Shown here in pieces: positions 23,581 to 31,701 of a stretch of DNA of 64,000 bases (position 1 is the stretch's first letter; each line of letters begins with the position of its first letter). Both the position numbers and the translations under genes were made by a program. Below the pieces are notes generated by a model. The model was not told where the DNA came from, did not search any database, and was given only the letters and a program-made list of their open reading frames with translations. Source of the stretch: Halomarina ordinaria (GTDB taxonomy: Archaea > Halobacteriota > Halobacteria > Halobacteriales > Haloarculaceae); contig NZ_JARRAH010000006.1 in assembly GCF_030553305.1 (NCBI RefSeq), forward strand, positions 1 through 64,000. Direction: 5' to 3'.

Positions 23581-24180
23581 CTACAGGTCGTCCAGAAGGG
23601 ACGCGATACGGTTCGCGTCCGCCCCGTCGAGTGTCTCGAAGCCGTGTTTGACGACCAGTGGGAAGAAGTGGCGGTTCTTCTCGAACTCCCGGTCGTACTC
23701 GTACTCGTATGCGACCTTGAGCGTCCCGTAGACCCGGTCCAGTTCGCGCTTCTGTGCGTCGGGGAGGTACATGTAGGTCCCCACCCGCTCGCTCTTGACG
23801 CCCCCGCTGGTCGTCCCGGTCTCTCCGTTCGGGGGCCCCGTCCGCGACGTCGAATCCGTCCCTGCGTCGCCGTCGTCAGTACCGTCGCCACCACGTCCCC
23901 GTTCCCGTTCCTGTTCCAGTGTACCGTCACCACCGTCGCCGTCCGACTCGACACCGCTCGTCGCACCATCGCTCGTCGCACCACCGCTCGTCGAACCGTC
24001 CGGTTCGTCCACCGTCTCTATCGACGCGTCCGTCGATGCGTCGGTCTGGTCCGTCGATGCGTCGGTCTGGTCCGTCTCGTCCATCTCGGGGGACACGTCC
24101 TCGCCGGACCGTTCAGCGCGCTGGCGGGCACGCCCTCGGCGGTTTCGAAGCCGGTCCGCGCGGCTTTCCTCGCCGCTCAT
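23581..24180 (-). CDS. ParA partner protein with disordered middle
   Basis: 199 residues. A basic N-terminus (SRADRLRNRRGRARQRAERSG) is followed by ~100 residues of low-complexity Ser/Thr/Asp/Gly with TDQTDAS repeated, then a folded C-terminus (VGTYMYLPDAQKRELDRVYG, FEKNRHFFPLVVKHGFETLDG). Its ATG overlaps the ParA stop (ATGA). This domain, with YMYLP and EKNRHFFPLV, is one I recall next to ParA in many haloarchaeal replicons; I cannot confirm its family number. Inference: centromere-binding or ParA-stimulating factor replacing ParB. The basic N-terminus could stimulate the ParA ATPase; the C-terminus may bind DNA. Confidence 0.8.
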   Translation of the reverse strand: MSGEESRADRLRNRRGRARQRAERSGEDVSPEMDETDQTDASTDQTDASTDASIETVDEPDGSTSGGATSDGATSGVESDGDGGDGTLEQERERGRGGDGTDDGDAGTDSTSRTGPPNGETGTTSGGVKSERVGTYMYLPDAQKRELDRVYGTLKVAYEYEYDREFEKNRHFFPLVVKHGFETLDGADANRIASLLDDL

Positions 24181-24992
24181 CGCGACGCCTCCACGCCGGA
24201 CGCGGTGGTCGCCGCCGCCGAACCGAACCCGAACTGTTCGTCCAGGTCGGCGGCGATGGCGAGGAACTCCTCGGCCATGTCGACGGGTTCCTCGTACTCG
24301 AACAGCGAGACGCCGTCGCTGAACGCCCGCTGGAGTGCGACGCGCTTCCTGACCTCCCAGACGGGGATGTCGGGGAAGGCGTCCTCGAACCAGGCCATCA
24401 TCTCGCGGGCCTCGTTGGTCGTCTCGACGCGGTTGGCGACCAGACCGCGCTCGCGGACCGTGATGTCGTAGTCGAGTTCCAGCGCCTCGACGTGGTCGAA
24501 GAGGAGTTCGAGCGCCCGCTTGCTCGTCGACTCCGCGAGCGCGGGAATCAGCACGTTCCCCGTCGCGTGCAGCGCGTTGTCGGTCAGGTAGCCGAGGTGC
24601 GGCGGGCAGTCGACGATGACGTAGTCGTAGTCGTCCTCGACGTGGTCGAGCGCCAGCGCCAACTGTTCGCCGCCGCGACGCGACAGCGTCAGCTCCGGCT
24701 CCGCCGCGGTCATGTCGATGTTGCTCGGGATCACGTCCATCGCGGGGTGCTCGTGGACGAGGTCGGCGATGGCGCCCCGGGACTCCGCGTCGGTCAGGAC
24801 GTCGAAGAGGCTCGGCGGCGCGGCGTCGTACGCCTCGCGGAGGCCGAGGCCCTCGCTCGCGTTCCCCTGCGGGTCGAGGTCGACGAACAGGACGTCGCGC
24901 CCGCGAGCGTTGAGCGCGCCGGCGACGTTGATGGCGACGGTCGTCTTCCCGACGCCACCTTTCTGGTTCGAGACGGCCAGTCGAGCGGGCAT
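24177..24992 (-). CDS. parA: ParA/Soj-type partition ATPase
   Basis: 271 residues from ATG 24992 (MPARLAVSNQ). Deviant Walker A KGGVGKTT (11-18), Walker A' FVDLDPQGN (36-44) and Walker B YVIVDCPPHLG identify a ParA ATPase that segregates DNA by patterned binding to the nucleoid. No N-terminal helix-turn-helix, so it resembles chromosomal/type Ib ParA and any operon repression would depend on the partner. First gene of the par operon and close to the origin, as expected for replicon partition. Confidence 0.94.
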   Translation of the reverse strand: MPARLAVSNQKGGVGKTTVAINVAGALNARGRDVLFVDLDPQGNASEGLGLREAYDAAPPSLFDVLTDAESRGAIADLVHEHPAMDVIPSNIDMTAAEPELTLSRRGGEQLALALDHVEDDYDYVIVDCPPHLGYLTDNALHATGNVLIPALAESTSKRALELLFDHVEALELDYDITVRERGLVANRVETTNEAREMMAWFEDAFPDIPVWEVRKRVALQRAFSDGVSLFEYEEPVDMAEEFLAIAADLDEQFGFGSAAATTASGVEASR

Positions 24993-25644
24993 CACCGGCC
25001 CCTCCGCGACCGGCACCCCACCGGTCGTCGCTTCGCTCGGTCTGTCGTTCCGGACTTCGGGACGGTCATACTCTATCGTTCGGACCTGCGACCTTAATCG
25101 TACGTCAGACGCCGGTCGGACGTTTCGGCTCTCTCTTTACGTTCGTACCTCTCGTACAGTTTGGACGAACTTGCTATCTCTGACGTACGTACTAGTTCGT
25201 ACAAACTCGACGCGCTCGGCTGACGTCCCGACCCCCCTCTCCTCTCCTCTCCTCTCCTCTCCTCTCCTCTCCTCTCCTCTCCTCTCCTCTCCTCTCCTCT
25301 CCGTTCCCCTACTCACCACAGGACGGCTCACGGCCTCGTCCGACCCATTCGGTTCTCTCGGGTGGTTCTGACGGTTCGGCGAGTTTGGACGATTGGGATA
25401 TCTCGGACAACTCGTCGTGCGGTCCTCCCGGGTGTGTGCTCCGGCGACACACGAACGTGCGCCCGGGTCCCACTGGAGGAGCCACGACCCGAACAGGTCT
25501 GACAGCCAAACTCTATGGGCTGTCTCGTCCCGTTCGTATTATTTGTACAGTTTGTACAGTTAGTATCGTTTGTCCCATTCGGACGAGTTCGACGACAGTT
25601 CGCGGTCGAACGAGGTCCGGTGAGCGTTGCTTCGCGGCCGTCGC
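24993..25644. other. Intergenic region upstream of parA with repeated motifs
   Basis: 652 bp, AT-richer than average, no supported gene. A motif near GAGTTTGKACGA recurs: CAGTTTGGACGAAC (25157-25170), its inverted form at 25195-25208 (GAGTTTGTACGAAC on the minus strand) and GAGTTTGGACGATT (25381-25394). Two perfect 9-bp units TTGTACAGT (25543-25551, 25552-25560) are followed by two degenerate ones to 25578. These may be operators or centromere sites. Confidence 0.55.
25236..25300. repeat. Pentanucleotide microsatellite (CCTCT)13
   Basis: Thirteen perfect CCTCT units between the parA promoter and the recombinase gene. Such a tract may slip between clones and is polypyrimidine, so it could adopt H-DNA under supercoiling. 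Confidence 0.95.
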
Positions 25645-26838
25645 TCACTCGAGTTCGTCGAGGTGGGCGTCGATGCGTTCGGTCCGCTCCTCGGCGTCGA
25701 TGTGCTGGTAGGCCTCCCGGGTCGTCGAGAGGGACTTGTGGCGCGCGAGGTCCTGGGCGTCCCCCCGGTCGCGCCGGTAGACCGCCTCGAGCATCCCGCG
25801 GCGCGCACCGTGGAGTTGGAGGTAGCCCGGACCGTCCTCGTCGACGTCGACGCCGGCTTCGTCGGTCAGTCGGCGCAGCAGCGAGCGCGCGCCCGCCGTC
25901 GTGAGCGCCGGCGGAGCGACGTCGTGCTCGCGGAGGACGCACTCGACGTCCTTCGCCTCCAATATTTCGTCGGCGTCCGAGCCGAGCGCCTCGCGGACGG
26001 CGCGGTACTTGCTCGGCGCGTGGGCGGTGGGGAACACCGGCCAGTCGTCGCTCGGGGGGCGCTGGACCGCTCGCCAGCGCTCCAGTCCCCGTGCGGCGAC
26101 GCGTGGCAACAGCGCGGCCTCCCGGCGCTGGTCCTTCCCGAGGACGCGCATCGTCCCCCGGTCGAGGTCCACGTCGCGCCAGCGGAGCCCCTGACGCCCC
26201 GGCCGGTCGTCCTTCGGGTGTCTGAGGACCTCCGCGCCCCGGACGGCGGCGTACGCCAAGACGCGCACCAGCGCCCGGTCGCGCACCGGCGTCCCCGCGT
26301 CGAGGCCGTCGGTCTCGACGGCGGTCGCCGCGCGCCGGTCGACGAACGCGACCAGCCGCCGGCGCTGCTCGGGCGACCAGAACTGCTGGTCGGTCCGGTC
26401 GCGCTCGGCGTCGGGGAGTTCCTCGCGCGCACGGTCGGCGAGCGCTGGATTCCGCGAGAGGACGCCGTCGCGCACCGCGTAGGAGAGACAGCCGGAGACG
26501 TACGCGAAGTAGGTGTGGGCCGTCGTCGGTGCGATGCCGTCGTCCCCCCGGGTTCGCCGGGCGAGGTGGGCGGCGTACCGGCGCATCACCCGTCGGCCGT
26601 CGTCGTCGAGGTCGACGAGCCCGTAGTCCCGCGCGTCCATCCACGCGCGCCACCGGCGGAGTTCCGACGCCGCGCTCGCCCGGTAGGTCCCCGTCGGCGT
26701 CCCGTCCCCGCGCGCCCCTCGGCTCTTGGAATCGAGGTAGCGCGCGACGAGCGTCTCGAGGTTCTCCTCGTCCCGTCCGAGTGGGGCAGGGCCCGTGTCC
26801 TCACGCCCGTCACCGCCGTCGCGCTCGTCGAGTCCCAT
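25645..26838 (-). CDS. Tyrosine recombinase (Xer/phage-integrase family)
   Basis: 397 residues from ATG 26838; a GTG at 26865 would add nine. An N-terminal SAM-like core-binding domain (~25-130) precedes the catalytic domain with all six residues: R200 (AYAAVRGAEVL), K235 (VLGKDQRRE), H343 and R346 (LHGARRGML), H367 (ARHKSLSTT) and Y377 nucleophile (REAYQHID). Complete, so likely active. Role: site-specific strand exchange, either resolving replicon dimers at a dif-like site or integrating an element. A 28-bp palindrome 36 bp upstream is a candidate target. Its partner region (orc1, par) favours dimer resolution. Confidence 0.93.
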   Translation of the reverse strand: MGLDERDGGDGREDTGPAPLGRDEENLETLVARYLDSKSRGARGDGTPTGTYRASAASELRRWRAWMDARDYGLVDLDDDGRRVMRRYAAHLARRTRGDDGIAPTTAHTYFAYVSGCLSYAVRDGVLSRNPALADRAREELPDAERDRTDQQFWSPEQRRRLVAFVDRRAATAVETDGLDAGTPVRDRALVRVLAYAAVRGAEVLRHPKDDRPGRQGLRWRDVDLDRGTMRVLGKDQRREAALLPRVAARGLERWRAVQRPPSDDWPVFPTAHAPSKYRAVREALGSDADEILEAKDVECVLREHDVAPPALTTAGARSLLRRLTDEAGVDVDEDGPGYLQLHGARRGMLEAVYRRDRGDAQDLARHKSLSTTREAYQHIDAEERTERIDAHLDELE

Positions 26839-26873
26839 TCGGCTCGACCGACGGCGCGGCCCCACGTAAGTCT

Positions 26874-26901
26874 ACTTCGTTGTACTGGACTACAACGAAG
26901 T
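26874..26901. other. Candidate dif/res site (28-bp, 11-6-11)
   Basis: ACTTCGTTGTA-CTGGAC-TACAACGAAGT: perfect 11-bp arms around a 6-bp spacer, exactly the Xer dif geometry, directly upstream of the tyrosine recombinase. It may instead be that gene's operator. Confidence 0.6.
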
Positions 26902-27094
26902 GAATCACCGATTCAGGATTATCGCGATACAGCATCCGAGAGTCGTGGATACGGCGTTCCGACGTGATGTATACTGCATGTGGCTATACGATTCTCCCCG
27001 AAAATGACGTGCTACCGACAGCCCCGCGGCGACTCGTAGACCTATACGGTCGGGCGTACACTCCCCTGACGACGACGATGAGTTCACTCGACAG

Positions 27095-27931
27095 GTGGTG
27101 GGGGTGGTAGGCGACCAGTTCGTCCAGGTGGTCGGGTCGAATCCGGTCGTGCAGGGGCTGGTCGGCGGCCTCGTCATCGCGTCGCTCAACCTCCTCGGGG
27201 CGTCGCTGGTCCTCGTCTGGCGCGACCCCTCCGAGCGGGCGCTGGACGGCGCGCTCGGGTTCGCCGCGGGCGTGATGCTCGCCGCGAGCTTCACGAGCCT
27301 CATCCTCCCCGGCATCGAGACGTACTCGGGTGGCGACCCGGTCCCGGTACTGGTCGGCGTCGCCCTCGGCGCGCTCTTCCTCGACCGCGCCGACGTGCTC
27401 GTGCCCCACGCGCACTACCTCCTCTCGGGCCGGCAGCGCGCCGACGCGGCGAACCCGGGCGAGGACATCCCCGTGAGCGACGAGCGCCTCGCGGGCGTCG
27501 TGCTGTTCGTCCTCGCCATCACGCTCCACAACATGCCCGAGGGACTCGCGGTCGGCGTGGGCTTCGGCAGCGGCGACCTCGACACCGCCATCCCGCTGAT
27601 GCTCGCCATCGGCCTCCAGAACGTCCCCGAGGGGCTGGCGGTGTCGGTGGCCGCGGTCAACGCCGGGCTGGACCGGCGGTTCTACGCCGCGGTCGCCGGC
27701 GTCCGCTCGGGGCTCGTCGAGGTTCCGCTGGCCGTCCTCGGCGCGTACGCCGTCGGGACGGTGTCGGCGCTCCTGCCCTACGCGATGGGCTTCGCCGCCG
27801 GCGCGATGCTGTTCGTCATCAGCGACGAGATCGTCCCCGAGACGCACGTCAGGGGTCACGAGCGCGTCGCCACGCTCGGGACGCTCCTCGGCGTCGTCGT
27901 CATGCTCTACCTGGACGTCTCGCTTGGCTGA
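27095..27931 (+). CDS. ZIP-family metal transporter
   Basis: 278 residues, about eight TM helices. Imports zinc or other divalent metal. Signature metal-site helices: ITLHNMPEGLAVGVGFG (~146-162) and GLQNVPEGLAVSVAA (~173-187). A Glu/Asp-rich loop (GEDIPVSDERL) lies between TM3 and TM4 in place of the usual His-rich loop. I used GTG 27095; GTG 27098 or 27104 are equally possible. Monocistronic or weakly linked to the glycan genes downstream. Confidence 0.92.
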   Translation: MVGVVGDQFVQVVGSNPVVQGLVGGLVIASLNLLGASLVLVWRDPSERALDGALGFAAGVMLAASFTSLILPGIETYSGGDPVPVLVGVALGALFLDRADVLVPHAHYLLSGRQRADAANPGEDIPVSDERLAGVVLFVLAITLHNMPEGLAVGVGFGSGDLDTAIPLMLAIGLQNVPEGLAVSVAAVNAGLDRRFYAAVAGVRSGLVEVPLAVLGAYAVGTVSALLPYAMGFAAGAMLFVISDEIVPETHVRGHERVATLGTLLGVVVMLYLDVSLG

Positions 27932-28006
27932 CCCGGTCACGTCCTCGGTTCGCACGCGTCGACCGGACCGAACGATTAATCCGGTCGAGGAAAGTCCTGA
28001 TAAACG

Positions 28007-29077
28007 ATGCGAGTTCTGCAGGTCACACATCGCTACCCGCCGAACGTCGGTGGCGTCGAGACGCACGTCCACGAGCTGGCCGAACGGCTCTCGGCTCGCG
28101 GACACGACGTCTCGGTGGTGGCCGCAGACGCCCCCGTCGAGGGCGAGGGCGAGGGCGACGTCCACGAGACCGACGGGGGCGGCGTCCCCGTCGCTCGTCA
28201 CCGCGGCTGTGCGCCCGGCGGCGCGTTCCACGTCGCACCGGGCGTCCTTCGGTCGGTCCTGTCGAGCGACGCCGACGTCGTCCACGCCCACAACTACCAC
28301 TCCCTGCCGGCGGCGTTCGCCGCCGCCGCGGCCGGCGACGCGACGCTCGTCGTCACCCCCCACTACCACGGCCGGAGCGCGTCCCGACTCCGCGACCGAC
28401 TGCTCGCCCTCTATCGACCGGTCGGCCGGCGCCTCCTCGCGCGCGCGGACGCGGTCGTCGCGGTCAGCCAGTGGGAGCGCGACCGCCTCGCCGACCGGTT
28501 CGACGTCGACGCCACGGTGGTTCCGAACGGCCTCGACCTTGCGCGCTTCGCGGGGGTGACGCCCCTCGAGACCGACCGTCCCTACCTCCTCGCGGTCGGC
28601 CGTCTGGTCGACTACAAGGGGGTCCGGAACCTCGTCCACGCGCTCCAGGGTCTCCCCGAGTACGACCTGCTGGTCGCCGGCACCGGACCGTACCGCTCGA
28701 CGCTGGAGGGGTGTGCGGAACTGGCCGGCGTCCGCGACCGGACGACGTTCCTCGGCTACGTCGACGACGCGGCCCTGCCGGCGCTGTACGCCGGCGCGTC
28801 GGTCTTCGTCTCGCTGTCGGAACTGGAGGCGTACGGCGTCACCGTGGCCGAGGCGCTCGCCAGCGGGACGCCCTGCGTCGTCAGCGACACGACGGCGCTC
28901 TCCGAGTGGGCGGAGCGCGCCGACTGCGTCGGCGTCGACCACACCGACCCGCCGTCGGTCGCCCGAGCGGTCCGGGCGGCGGCCGACCTGTCGGCACCGA
29001 GCGCCCCCCTCCCCGACTGGGAGGACACCGTCGACGGCGTCCTCTCGGTCTACGAGCGGGCGTCGCACACGGCGTGA
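28007..29077 (+). CDS. Glycosyltransferase family 4
   Basis: 356 residues, cytoplasmic GT-B retaining enzyme. N-terminal VTHRYPPNVGGVETHVHELAE (~6-26) is the acceptor domain; the donor domain has AVGRLVDYKGVRNLVHAL and the E-x7-E motif SELEAYGVTVAEALASGTP (~271-289). It converges on the next gene and their 3' ends overlap by 28 bp. Likely adds a sugar to a surface glycan precursor. Confidence 0.93.
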   Translation: MRVLQVTHRYPPNVGGVETHVHELAERLSARGHDVSVVAADAPVEGEGEGDVHETDGGGVPVARHRGCAPGGAFHVAPGVLRSVLSSDADVVHAHNYHSLPAAFAAAAAGDATLVVTPHYHGRSASRLRDRLLALYRPVGRRLLARADAVVAVSQWERDRLADRFDVDATVVPNGLDLARFAGVTPLETDRPYLLAVGRLVDYKGVRNLVHALQGLPEYDLLVAGTGPYRSTLEGCAELAGVRDRTTFLGYVDDAALPALYAGASVFVSLSELEAYGVTVAEALASGTPCVVSDTTALSEWAERADCVGVDHTDPPSVARAVRAAADLSAPSAPLPDWEDTVDGVLSVYERASHTA

Positions 29078-30108
29078 AACGCCCGACGGAACGCCGCCCG
29101 TCGGGTCGTCGCGTCGAACGTCCGCCCCCGGTCGCGGGCGAGCGCCGATAGCGTCTCGCGCGCCGCGACCGACCGGTCGAAGTAGTCACACACCCCGCGG
29201 GCGAGCCCCTCGACCGTCGGCGGCACGACCAGTGCCGGGTCGAGCGCGTACGCCTCCGAGCGGGTCCCCGTCGTCGCCGTGACCAGCGGCGGCACGCCGG
29301 CGCGCAGCGCCTCCAGCGTACTCACCGGGAAGGTGTCCATCCGCGAGGGCTGGACCGCGAGCGCCGCCTCCCCGAGCGCCGCCGGGAGGTCCTCGACGAA
29401 CCCCCGAACCTCGACGCCCGGGACGTGCCCGTACGCCTCGGGGTGGCCGCGCCCGACGACCGACAGCGTCGCCCCGGGGTGGCGCTCGCGCACCCGCGGC
29501 CACGCCTCGACGAGCAGGTCGACGCCCTTGTAGCGGGCGTTCCGTCCGACGACGACCGCCCGGGTCGACGCGAGCGCCGGGTCGACCCGTCCGAGCGCGT
29601 CGAAGCGCTCCGGTTGGACGTACGGATGCGCGACGCGGACGGGTGCGTCGGGGCCGACGAACGGTCGGACGAAGTCGGCGGCGAACGACGAGACGGCGAC
29701 GCAGCCGTCGATACCCCACCGGCCGACGCGTTCGGCGGCGGGGCGGCCGAACCGCCCGACCAGCGACTTCGCCGCCGACTGCCCCGCGAAGTCGCCGCGG
29801 CCGAGTTCGTAGAGGCCGTGGTCGGCACAGAGGTAGACGACGCGCGCGCCGGTCCGGGCGCGCGCGAGAAGCGCCGCGTACAGCGGCTGTGACCCCTCGA
29901 CGAGGTAGACGTCGTATCGTGGATACGACAGGCCGTTGAGGGCGTCCTCGAGGAGCGTCCCCGACAGCGGGCCGGCGTCGAGACGCCGGAAGTCGACGAG
30001 GTCGGCGCCGACCGCCTCGGCGAACCCGCGGTGGGCGGGGTGGGGGTCGGTACAGAGCATCGCCACGCGCGGGTCGTCTCTCGCACTCCGGCGGCCGGGT
30101 CGGCGCAT
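29050..30108 (-). CDS. Glycosyltransferase family 4-like
   Basis: 352 residues, minus strand inside a mostly plus-strand cluster. Donor-domain motifs: VVVGRNARYKGVDLLVEAWPRV (~187-208) and SRMDTFPVSTLEALRAGVPPLV (~255-276), where D replaces the first Glu of E-x7-E. The N-terminal domain (AMLCTDPHPAHRGFAEAVGA) lacks the usual Gly-rich GGxE loop. Probably a sugar transferase; donor unknown. Confidence 0.88.
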   Translation of the reverse strand: MRRPGRRSARDDPRVAMLCTDPHPAHRGFAEAVGADLVDFRRLDAGPLSGTLLEDALNGLSYPRYDVYLVEGSQPLYAALLARARTGARVVYLCADHGLYELGRGDFAGQSAAKSLVGRFGRPAAERVGRWGIDGCVAVSSFAADFVRPFVGPDAPVRVAHPYVQPERFDALGRVDPALASTRAVVVGRNARYKGVDLLVEAWPRVRERHPGATLSVVGRGHPEAYGHVPGVEVRGFVEDLPAALGEAALAVQPSRMDTFPVSTLEALRAGVPPLVTATTGTRSEAYALDPALVVPPTVEGLARGVCDYFDRSVAARETLSALARDRGRTFDATTRRAAFRRAFHAVCDARS

Positions 30109-30202
30109 ACCGCCCGGTCGGCCGACCGGGGGTAAACGCTACCGACTACCGGTCGGGATAGTCCGTGCCTGTTTATACGGGGGCAGGCCCACCGCCGAGA
30201 CG

Positions 30203-31648
30203 ATGGCCCACGCCGCGAGCGACCCCCCGCCGGAGGACGAGGCGCGGAACGTCGTCCTCCTCTGTCTCGACACGGTCAGGAAGGACTACTTCGACGCCTT
30301 CGCCCCCCGCATCCGCGAGCGCGCCGACGTGCAGTACGCGGGCTGTCGCGCCGCGAGCGCCTGGAGCACGCCCAGCCACGCGAGCATGTTCTCGGGACGG
30401 CTCCCCCACGACCACGGCGTCCACACCTACGCCCCGTCGTTCACCGGCCTCGACCGTTCCGCGACGCTCCTCGGCGACCTGCCGGACCACCGTGCGGTCG
30501 GCGTCAGCGCCAACGTCTACGCCGGGTCGGCCTACGGCTTCGACGGCCTGTTCGACGACTTCGCGGACGTCACGCGCTACCGGCGCTACCCCGACGCGCT
30601 CGACCCGGTCGCCTTCGTCGACGAGCACGCGGGCGAGGGGCTCGCCACCTACCGCGCCCTCGCGCGCGCCGTCGCCGCCCACGACCACCCCGCTCGAAGC
30701 CTCGCCAACGTCGCGGCCCACCGCGCGAACGACCTCGTGCGCCACGGGCCGCTCGGCGCGCTCCCCGAACTGTTCGACGACGGCGCGCGCGTCGCCGGGC
30801 GCGCGGCCCGTTCTCGCCTCGACAGCGAACCGTTCTTCCTCTTCGTGAACGTCATGGACGCCCACGAACCCCACCGTCGCGTTCGAGGGTACGACGGCCC
30901 CGGCGGCGTCCCCCGGGGGTGGAGTTCCGAGTCCCTCGACCCGGCGGACGTCGTCGGCGACGTGCCGGGCCGGATGACGGACGTGCGCCGCTACCGGGCG
31001 CTGTACGGCGCGTCGATAGACTACCTCGACCGCTGGACCGTCGACTTCGTCGACCGTCTGCAGGACGCGACCGACCGCGAGACGACCGTCGTCGTCACGG
31101 CCGACCACGGCGAGAACCTCGCGTACACCGACGACGAGCGCCTGTTCGGCCACATCGGGAGCCTCTCGGAGGGCCTCCTGCACGTCCCGCTGTGCGTCCT
31201 GAACGCCCCCGAGAACCTCGGCACCGTCGAGGGGTCCGTCTCGCACCTCGACCTCGGTCGGCTCCTCGTCGGCCTCGCGCGCGGGGAGACTCCCGACGTC
31301 GTCCGCGACCGGGCGGCGGCGGAACTCGTCGGACGGACGCCGAGCAACGACGCCCTGACCGGCGAGCGCTGGGACCGCGCCCGGCGCTGCGTCTACGAGG
31401 ACGACCGGAAGTGGGTCTGGGACGACGCGGGGACGGTTCGCGCCTACGACCTCGACCCGGCGCGCCCGTGCGAGCAGACGCCCGTCGAGGGGGACGCGAC
31501 GGTGCCCGACTGGGCGAGCGAGTTCTTCACGACCGAACCGGACCTCGCGGCGTTCCGCGAGCGCGCCCGCGCCCGTGCGGACGAGCGCGACGCCGACCCG
31601 CTCGACGCCGACGTGCACCGGCGACTGGCGGACCTCGGCTACCGATGA
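30203..31648 (+). CDS. Sulfatase-family protein (alkaline phosphatase superfamily)
   Basis: 481 residues from ATG 30203 (MAHAASDPPPE), normal length. Metal and nucleophile motifs: VVLLCLDTVRKDYFD (~22-36), WSTPSHASMFSGRLPHDHGVH (~55-75) with Ser/Thr in place of the formylglycine Cys, VVTADHGENLAYTDD (~301) and GHIGSLSEGLLHVPL. No signal peptide. With Ser/Thr as nucleophile it is more likely a phosphatase, phosphodiesterase or phospho-alcohol transferase than a true sulfatase. Starts the plus-strand run with the flippase. Confidence 0.9.
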   Translation: MAHAASDPPPEDEARNVVLLCLDTVRKDYFDAFAPRIRERADVQYAGCRAASAWSTPSHASMFSGRLPHDHGVHTYAPSFTGLDRSATLLGDLPDHRAVGVSANVYAGSAYGFDGLFDDFADVTRYRRYPDALDPVAFVDEHAGEGLATYRALARAVAAHDHPARSLANVAAHRANDLVRHGPLGALPELFDDGARVAGRAARSRLDSEPFFLFVNVMDAHEPHRRVRGYDGPGGVPRGWSSESLDPADVVGDVPGRMTDVRRYRALYGASIDYLDRWTVDFVDRLQDATDRETTVVVTADHGENLAYTDDERLFGHIGSLSEGLLHVPLCVLNAPENLGTVEGSVSHLDLGRLLVGLARGETPDVVRDRAAAELVGRTPSNDALTGERWDRARRCVYEDDRKWVWDDAGTVRAYDLDPARPCEQTPVEGDATVPDWASEFFTTEPDLAAFRERARARADERDADPLDADVHRRLADLGYR

Positions 31649-31701
31649 CCGTTCGGGTGTTCGCGGGGGGAGGCGTGACCACGGGAGGGCGGGCGTAACC
31701 C

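Noticed and set aside
25137-25331. 64-codon frame with repeated EERRG
   Set aside because: Simply the translation of the CCTCT microsatellite.
26984-29068. 694-codon minus-strand frame
   Set aside because: Antisense to the ZIP and GT4 genes, both of which have intact family motifs.
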